64,000 nucleotides of DNA, from contig JBDHTQ010000002.1 of NCBI GenBank assembly GCA_039808765.1, positions 1 to 64,000 on the forward strand. The letters are read 5' to 3'. This document shows positions 58,377 to 64,000 of this stretch, piece after piece. The notes under the pieces were generated by a model. That model searched no databases. It was not told where the DNA came from and saw only the letters and a list, made by a program, of their open reading frames with translations. Each line of letters opens with the position of its first letter. Position 1 is the stretch's first letter. The stretch comes from JBDHTQ01 sp039808765 (GTDB taxonomy: Bacteria; Pseudomonadota; Alphaproteobacteria; UBA2400). The translations under genes were made by a program, and so were the position numbers.

Positions 58377-58660
58377 CCCGTAGGAGTAACGGTCATGGGT
58401 GCTGGCTGTAAAGCCGCCACCACAGCAGCCGCATTTCAGCATCCCCGTAAAGAGCTTCTTAGGCCGTTGCCGTCACCAGAATTTTGTATGCTGGGATTTG
58501 ATGATCTTGTGACAGCCCTTGACCAGCTCACCATTCGCATCCAAGCGTTTGACGACATCATAACCAAAGCAAAGACCCCCGCCGGTTTTGCCGTTCTCAA
58601 CACGACCGTGCTGGCCGTGCCGGGTTTTGTCAGCCAGTCTTTCAGGAACAGGGCGTTCAT
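58377..58660 (-). pseudogene. large serine recombinase, broken internal fragment
   Basis: Pieces in different frames read NALFLKD, LADKTRHGQHGRVENGKTGG with LCFGYDVVKRLDANGELVKG, and a zinc-ribbon start LKCGCCGGGFTASTHDRY. These are successive parts of large serine recombinases (recombinase domain and zinc ribbon). At least two frameshifts and a deletion are present, and the last piece runs into the tyrosine integrase remnant. Confidence 0.7.
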
Positions 58661-58723
58661 CGTGCCTTTCAGGTCGATAAACTACATTTACCGCTACGAT
58701 TAACCCCGCAGCCTTCAAAACCA

Positions 58724-58747
58724 AAGCCGCCCGAATAGGCGGCTTTG
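58724..58747 (-). terminator. possible terminator
   Basis: A perfect 9-bp stem (AAAGCCGCC / GGCGGCTTT) with a six-base loop, followed on the minus strand by GGTTTTG. No clear gene precedes it, so it may have belonged to deleted sequence. Confidence 0.4.
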
Positions 58748-58869
58748 CCCTATGGCCACTTCTTGGGGTAAGCCCCGCCAGTTGTGTTCTGCCATAAAAA
58801 AACTTGAGCACAGGTATTCTCGACTTTTTCTGAGATATGCGATATTAATTCCATCTCTAAGGGGAAACG

Positions 58870-60268
58870 ATGAAAATTAACCTTCGCAGTCAGATAAAAA
58901 AGCTAAGTAATAGAATAAACTTATTTTCTGTTATCAATGAGGCTGTCGTAAATTCTATTCAAGCTGGCTCAACAAAAATAACAATCGAGTTTTTTCGAGA
59001 TAGTGAACAAAGTGAATTACTTGATGATAAACCAAGGATCAACTCGGTTCATATTTCTGATAATGGCGAAGGGTTCAACCAGAAAAATAGAGACTCTTTT
59101 TCTGAGTACGGAACTGAGAATAAAATAAGCGAAGGTTGCAAGGGAATTGGTCGCCTTTGCTACCTTAAAGTATTTGAGGATGTGTCCATTGAAAGCCTTA
59201 TTAAAGCTGACGCAGTAAAAGTTGAATGCAGATTTACTGAGAATTTCCAAGATTCTGACTTCAATATACTAGGGTCCGGACCCTAATTTACTTAACCCTT
59301 TATCTTGGGAACAGATTAATAGCCGACTTAAAGAAGTGCTGCGGGATGTAATTTATGGAGCATACCCAAGCCTTCAAACAGAAAATGCTAAAACGATTAC
59401 TGAAATACGCGACGAGAATCTTCACTTAGCTGAGTATATGGAGGAAATTGATTCACTGGGCGGCTTGATTGATTCAGAGTCAATTATTGAAAAGGCAGAG
59501 CAACAGTTTCAACAAGATAAAAAGATCTTTCGAGCGGTATTGAAATCTGAGAAGCCTGATAGAGCAGAGGTATTGAGAAAAGCTAGTGATCTTGCTGGTA
59601 AGGAGCTAATTGAGTATGTACTGACACGCGATAAGATTATCTCGCAATTTGAAGCAATGGATCTCAAAAAAGAAGAGAATGAAGAAATACTTCGCAATCA
59701 TTTTCTAAAGAGAGGGTTATCCGGAGATACCTATTCCCCTGTTGCAGTTAAAGAAAATAATCTCTGGCTCCTTGATGATAAATTCATGACATACAGTTAT
59801 GTCGCAAGTGAGAAGGCAATTAAAACATTGCTTTTAGCTAACGGACTTACTGATCCACGTTCCGCCGATAAATTTGATATTGGCATTTATTCGAATTCAG
59901 TCAGCGGAAAGAGAGCCATTATCGTAGAATTCAAGAAGCTTTCTGCTGGTTATAAAGAAAATGGCGTGGGCATTGACCAACTTTATAAGTATGCCTCTCA
60001 GCTTAAGCAATCGGGTGTTGATCAGATATATCTTTACCTAATCGCTGAGGTTAACGACGGATTTAGGTCTATGCTCACTGGTAGCAACAGAGGATTTAAC
60101 AGAGTGTTTTCGCAAGAAGGTGAGCTTTACCAAAGAAGCTATGATGACGTGAATGCGTACATTCAAATCGTATCACCAAAGGCACTGATTGCTGATGCAA
60201 GAGCAAGGAATAAAACCTTCATCGATTTGATAAAAGATCTTACGATTAGTAAAACAGAGGCCGTATAA
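58870..60268 (+). pseudogene. GHKL-type ATPase, interrupted by a frameshift and likely deletion
   Basis: The first part (58870-59286) encodes an Hsp90/MutL-like ATP-binding domain: LFSVINEAVVNSIQAGSTKI (N-box), HISDNGEGFN (G1) and SEGCKGIGRLCYLKVF (G2). It stops at a 16-bp palindrome (59270-59285). The second part, open from about 59288 with GTG at 59336, has a long helical region and a C-terminal PD-(D/E)XK-like core (KFDIGIYSNSVSGKRAIIVE followed by FKKL; QLYKYASQL). Together they give about 470 residues, fewer than I expect for such proteins, so sequence is probably missing at the junction. Related GHKL-nuclease proteins are seen in defence islands. Confidence 0.65.
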
Positions 60269-60272
60269 TATC

Positions 60273-60404
60273 TTACTCCCCCTCAAATTCTGCGGACTTG
60301 AATTTGAGCACGCTACAGTTTTCTTTAATTGTGCGCTGTAGGATTTGATCAAATCCATCTCTGCTATTAGCTTGTATCTCAATATTCAACTGTACATTAA
60401 CGCT
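60273..60404 (-). pseudogene. DUF499-type ATPase, C-terminal tail
   Basis: The last 44 residues read VNVQLNIEIQANSRDGFDQI, then RTIKENCSVLKFKSAEFEGE. This matches, from memory, the C-terminus of large DUF499 AAA proteins (E.A....GFDe..vR.v.EN...LkF....FE), which occur with DUF1156 methyltransferases in DISARM-like defence loci. The rest was replaced by the IS3 piece fused in front of it. Confidence 0.5.
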
Positions 60405-60617
60405 AAACTTGGCCTTCCAGTTGTAGAACGTTGCCGGGCTAATGCCATGGCGGCGGCACACATCTGCCGTCTTCCCGTTTGCCTCCTGCTCCTTCAACAC
60501 AGCAATAATCTGTTCTTCCGTAAAACGCTTCTTCATCGTCTGCTTCTTGCCCCAATCCTAGGGCTTTCCGGTCGCAGACTCTAATTCATTCTGGAGGGAC
60601 TTTCGGGGAACAGGCCA
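60405..60617 (-). mobile_element. IS3-family left end with truncated OrfA
   Basis: The terminal sequence (TGGCCTGTTCCCC on the minus strand) matches the end at 752. It is followed by an OrfA start at 60536, MKKRFTEEQIIAVLKEQEAN and CRRHGISPATFYNWKAKF, the HTH_Tnp_1 domain of IS3 transposases. OrfA is cut after about 44 residues and runs in frame into the DUF499 tail, giving an 87-residue chimeric frame. Confidence 0.8.
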
Positions 60618-60633
60618 GTCATTGTGATCCATC

Positions 60634-60780
60634 ATGCTCGCCAAATTTGAGCCACTTGGAAATACAGTCCTTTCATCACTCCAACGAACCATGCTCAACG
60701 TGGTAAGCACCGGGCTGAGTGGCTGGAAGAGCCTGGCGCTGTTTGGCTCGCGCGCTAGGGAAATTATTCTAAAGCGTTAA
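60634..60780 (+). CDS. small hypothetical frame next to the IS end, doubtful
   Basis: A 48-residue frame starts MLAKFEPLGNTVLSSLQRTM and includes GLSGWKSLALFGSRAR. It could be part of the host sequence cut by the IS or a remnant of a phage gene. It ends convergently, overlapping the last bases of the next gene. Confidence 0.25.
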   Translation: MLAKFEPLGNTVLSSLQRTMLNVVSTGLSGWKSLALFGSRAREIILKR

Positions 60781-62057
60781 AATAAAGCGACCTCAACACG
60801 TCTTAAACGGTCAGTAATTGATTTCTCAGCAGGCGGACATGATTTTTTACAAATACGAAATTGATCTTGTAGTTTGTTATGAAATCCCCCATCTTTAACT
60901 TTGCCCCGCTTATCTAAGTTTGCCAGCGCTAGTTCTTGGATAAAGCTTATTTGGTCAGTGACAGGAAAATGACTCATACAATCTTTACCGCGCTCGAAAA
61001 GTGATATCGCTATTTGCAATCTGTTATCGCTCTCAGAAAATGTTGTTCGAACAACATCTACAGCTAATTTCAAAGCGGTAGAGTGAGAATCATTGAAATT
61101 AATTCTTTCAATGACTGTATCAGCAAGTTGTTTTTGATTTGCGAAGGGGGCGTCATTGTCCATCATATCTGCTTGTCGCGCGAGCTTGGTCAATTCTATA
61201 AATAGCTCTCGTCTTGGGTCTTTATCCCAATTACACTCAGTTTTACCAAAAGCGGTGCGCGGTGCGCAGACCTCAATTACTTTACGGCAATTCCTAAGGT
61301 GTTCTGTTGCAGCATATCCAGTTTGGCATTGTTTATATACATGTGCGACCATTCTTTTCGCTGCAGAAATGACAGAAGGATTTTCTGCTTTAGTTATTTT
61401 TTCAAAACTTTCTCTTAAAGCGTCATAATAAGGATAATTAGCGGGAGTCCACGACCGACCGATGGCATTATCACAAACGAGTAACAAATCTAATGCGTCA
61501 TCAATACTACCTAAGAGCGTGGAGGGGAAGAGGGATTCAATAATTTCTCCCGCTGCCCAGGGGATTGTTTCTCTATTGGGTGAATACTTTTGCAAGACGT
61601 CAAGGATTCTCTTTATTGGATCCTTTGGACTTTTGCAATCATGACTATTATTGGGACTAAGACATTCTATAGCAGTACAAATGAACCCATGAAGAAAATC
61701 CGAACCTTTTTGATTAGCTATAATACTTTGACGGTCTACAAAAATACGATGACACATAACAATGTTATCAAACATTGCTGCTGGTCCTTCAATCTCATTC
61801 CATTCATTTCCTTTACTTGCTATATCAAAAAAATCACTAGCCGCACTATAAAATCTTCTATCAGCACAATCGAGATCCTTTTGAAGGCGACGAGAATTCT
61901 TGTTGAGCTTTCGCCATTTAAAAGGGTGTAATAAAGGATTGGTATTTTCTATAGCCTTTAACAGACCATTCCCTCTATCATAATCAGTAGTTACGTTATA
62001 CATAAATCCGTGAAAATCAAAAATTTCTTCTTTAGTCGGTATTCTCATTTTACTCAT
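60777..62057 (-). CDS. hypothetical all-helical protein, about 426 residues
   Basis: The start at MSKMRIPTKEEIFDFHGFMY is more likely than the ATG four codons upstream. The chain is almost wholly alpha-helical, with repeated short helices and many cysteines in the middle (DNIVMCHRIF, FICTAIECLS, HDCKSP, NCRKVIEVCAP). There is no signal peptide or membrane segment. I do not recognise the family. The position at the edge of the island and low GC suggest an acquired gene. It could be a helical-repeat adaptor or an effector. Confidence 0.55.
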   Translation of the reverse strand: MSKMRIPTKEEIFDFHGFMYNVTTDYDRGNGLLKAIENTNPLLHPFKWRKLNKNSRRLQKDLDCADRRFYSAASDFFDIASKGNEWNEIEGPAAMFDNIVMCHRIFVDRQSIIANQKGSDFLHGFICTAIECLSPNNSHDCKSPKDPIKRILDVLQKYSPNRETIPWAAGEIIESLFPSTLLGSIDDALDLLLVCDNAIGRSWTPANYPYYDALRESFEKITKAENPSVISAAKRMVAHVYKQCQTGYAATEHLRNCRKVIEVCAPRTAFGKTECNWDKDPRRELFIELTKLARQADMMDNDAPFANQKQLADTVIERINFNDSHSTALKLAVDVVRTTFSESDNRLQIAISLFERGKDCMSHFPVTDQISFIQELALANLDKRGKVKDGGFHNKLQDQFRICKKSCPPAEKSITDRLRRVEVALF

Positions 62058-62069
62058 GATCGTTCTCAC

Positions 62070-62387
62070 TCCAAATAAGCATGCTAAAAAGATATCTCGT
62101 TTCTATATGATGTACCTTTTAATCTATTTAATGGGGCCTCTATGAAAAAAGACGTCGCTCAACCCTCCGACACTTGAGCGTTTGGGGATACTTTCATCGC
62201 ATTAAATTTTTGAGCTAACAGCACTTAAAGTTTTCCATTAAAATCTCTTATTCACGATATAACATAGTGTATATCGCAGCACAAGTGTTTCGTTTTTAAA
62301 GTGAAATCGTTATTGAGAGTCCGTATGCTTATCATGCGTGGTTTTCACCGCCCGCCCAAAAATGTTATCTTTTTAAGGAGAGGTAAG
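62070..62387. other. gap between divergent genes
   Basis: No gene seen. The region should hold two divergent promoters. A short frame starting MKKDVAQPSDT near 62142 ends after 11 codons and may be a remnant of a regulator gene. Confidence 0.3.
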
Positions 62388-62606
62388 ATGTCTGATGGCA
62401 CAATCAGGAAGTTGAAGGGGGGGAATCTCGATTTAGACTTGATTCCTAATTCCCTTGTTGCGTGGGAACAAGACCAATGCCCCTGGAATCAAGTAGATAA
62501 ATCTACTACACATAAATGCGCTATCAAGAATGTCAGTATGTGTGACTATTTTGAAGGGATAGAGGCACCAGACATTGTTTTGTGCTCATTTCCCAAAACT
62601 GAGTAA
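62388..62606 (+). CDS. small hypothetical protein, 72 residues
   Basis: It starts MSDGTIRKLKGGNLDLDLIP with AAGGAGAGG seven bases upstream, a strong ribosome site. It has three cysteines (DQCPWNQ, HKCAIKN, SMCDYFEG) and a fourth in VLCSFPK, so it might bind a metal. The frame is open 29 codons further, without support. Not recognised. Confidence 0.6.
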   Translation: MSDGTIRKLKGGNLDLDLIPNSLVAWEQDQCPWNQVDKSTTHKCAIKNVSMCDYFEGIEAPDIVLCSFPKTE

Positions 62607-62661
62607 ACACCGTCAGCTGAATAACAGTTTGTGTATTAAGAGGATGCGCCTTTGTCCTTAA

Positions 62662-63405
62662 TCATGCGGCGCCATCTTTTCTATAGGGCTTATTATCCGT
62701 ATTGAAAACGATGCTATTATTTCCGCTTGAAAGTGTCTGAACAAGCCTGGCCTGAAGAAGAGTGGGGTTCGCTTCGTAGAGGTTCGATGTATTTGCAAGA
62801 CTTCTCAGAACAGCTTGCTCCCCTCTGGCTTTTTCAAGCTGACGCTGCGCTTCTTTTTGTGCTTCCAAAATTCCTGAGAAAGCTTTCTTAAGGTTGGCGG
62901 GAAGCATGATGTCTTTGATGGCAAGCATCGATACGGTTATCCCAAGCTCTTGTGCTTTTTCCTGAATTGCCGCGAGCAACTGTGTATCAATTTCACCTTT
63001 TTTCTCAAGCAACTCCTCAATCGTTACCGCACCAACCAGATTGCGCAGGGTAATTTGTGCAAGGTTATAAAATACAGTGCTATAGTCTTCCGAATGATGG
63101 TGCGCTTTAACGGGGTCAGTCACTTGATATGAAGAAACCATCGTCATCTTAATGTTCACATTGTCTTTTGTTAAAATATCTTGGCCAGACAAAAGAATCA
63201 TCATCATGCGGATGTCGATGATCTTAATTAATGTCGAGGCTTTGATATAGTGATATTTTCCCGCGGTTAAAATTTTTTCAAATGAACCGTTTTTGTAGAG
63301 AAGACCTTTATGAAATTGATAAAGTGTAACAACGCCAAAAATCTTTTTGTAACAGTAAAGTGCCGATACAACGGATAAAACGAGGGCAACTAAAATAAAG
63401 TCCAT
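62662..63405 (-). CDS. SPFH/Band 7 (slipin-like) membrane protein
   Basis: A 247-residue protein with one N-terminal membrane helix (ILVALVLSVVSALYCY) and an SPFH domain: GLLYKNGSFEKILTAGKYHY, DNVNIKMTMVSSYQVTDPVK, LRNLVGAVTIEELLEKKGEI and LGITVSMLAIKDIMLPANLK. A coiled coil (EAQKEAQRQLEKARGEQAVL) and a short tail follow. Slipins scaffold membrane microdomains and regulate proteases. The usual NfeD partner is not present here. Confidence 0.85.
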   Translation of the reverse strand: MDFILVALVLSVVSALYCYKKIFGVVTLYQFHKGLLYKNGSFEKILTAGKYHYIKASTLIKIIDIRMMMILLSGQDILTKDNVNIKMTMVSSYQVTDPVKAHHHSEDYSTVFYNLAQITLRNLVGAVTIEELLEKKGEIDTQLLAAIQEKAQELGITVSMLAIKDIMLPANLKKAFSGILEAQKEAQRQLEKARGEQAVLRSLANTSNLYEANPTLLQARLVQTLSSGNNSIVFNTDNKPYRKDGAA

Positions 63406-63784
63406 GATTGCTCCTGTTCGTGCTCAAAGGGTTTTATACCGAGCGCTACAAATACACTGGGGAGGTTTTACCTGCAGGCCAGCTCTTTGTTGCAGTTAAG
63501 CGAACCCTCGACATAAAACCCGATGAAGCTACCTAAGTAGTGGGTTGTGACCCCGCTGCCGCAGGTTTACAGCAAAAAAATCGAGATTTGATATTTTTGC
63601 CCTGTGTCCTACAGCAAGCCCAATATAAAATATATTAATTTCTGTACAAGTGATTTAACCCATGCTGTCGGTCCATAGGGCTAAATTTTTTTGATGGAGT
63701 GACTTTTTAACTTTTCTTTGCCCTCCCAATTTTGTTATGACGTTTAGCGTTTTTTTGTTTTCAAAATTATGAATGGTTTTTTTG
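63406..63784. other. gap of 379 bases
   Basis: I see no protein or RNA gene. It lies between divergent genes and should contain both promoters. The last 130 bases are T-rich. Confidence 0.3.
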
Positions 63785-64000
63785 ATGTCTGAAACACTTT
63801 TGATCGTGAGGGGTAGTGCGGCTGAGGGTCACATTATTCAAGAGCGTATACGTAAATGCTATGAGCAGATCGATGGCAGCCGGGGGGCACACCAATCATT
63901 GAAGAGTGTCATGAACCAAATTGCTCGTCGTGACGATAATAATAAACCTGAATATAATCTTGATTATATTCAAAATAAATCCGCACTTCATTTTAATCAT
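63785..64000 (+). CDS. hypothetical protein, 5' part only
   Basis: The frame is open from ATG to the window end (72 residues): MSETLLIVRGSAAEGHIIQE, then RIRKCYEQIDGSRGAHQSLK. It is not recognised from this part. Confidence 0.45.
   Translation, partial: MSETLLIVRGSAAEGHIIQERIRKCYEQIDGSRGAHQSLKSVMNQIARRDDNNKPEYNLDYIQNKSALHFNH

Overview
The window comes from an alphaproteobacterial chromosome of moderate GC. This rests on the 16S rRNA signatures, the rRNA operon ending in tRNA-fMet, a type II-C CRISPR locus with a repeat of the Neisseria/alphaproteobacterial kind, and the house-keeping genes present (thrS, serS, pcm-nlpD, comM). The genus cannot be fixed from the sequence alone. Many insertion-sequence stubs and broken mobile genes point to a genome with much past gene exchange and decay.

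Layout. 1-800: scar of an ABC-three-component defence locus cut by an IS630 element on the left and by an IS3-family end on the right. 809-3349 (minus): a compact methanobactin-like RiPP cluster consisting of a 21-residue Cys-Gly-Ser precursor peptide, a large MNIO/DUF692 enzyme, an MbnB-like MNIO enzyme and an MbnC-like partner, placed directly behind thrS. I consider this the most interesting system in the window. 3483-8540: thrS, the decayed tail of a second thrS, a membrane protein, an IS5-family stub and an unknown gene. 8862-11432: a sugar ABC importer (lipoprotein, permease, single-domain ATPase). 11659-12501: a LigB/DODA dioxygenase. 12518-21103 (minus): seven overlapping genes for surface polysaccharide synthesis, O-acylation and export. 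21195-31454: NUDIX hydrolase, a divergent second seryl-tRNA synthetase, comM, an EnvZ-type kinase, a secreted protein, the canonical serS and a class V aminotransferase.

31498-36954: a complete-looking type II-C CRISPR-Cas system. A tracrRNA can be read on the minus strand upstream of cas9; cas9-cas1-cas2 follow on the plus strand, then an array of 15 identical 36-bp repeats with 14 spacers of 30-31 bp, most likely transcribed on the minus strand from extended -10 elements inside the repeats. 37209-38773: pcm-nlpD. 39546-44673: the rRNA operon 16S, tRNA-Ala, tRNA-Ile, 23S, 5S, tRNA-fMet.

44700-62640 is an accessory island beginning just behind tRNA-fMet. It contains a relaxase remnant, a PD-(D/E)XK-like nuclease, a helicase/DUF4391/methyltransferase defence operon broken by a 14-bp duplication and a chimeric deletion, phage tail pieces, a plasmid or phage-type primase-helicase module, hipBA, mixed recombinase remnants, a frameshifted GHKL ATPase and an IS3-DUF499 chimera. 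The end of the window holds an SPFH protein and the start of an unknown gene. Overall, the CRISPR-Cas locus looks intact while at least four other defence loci look dead.
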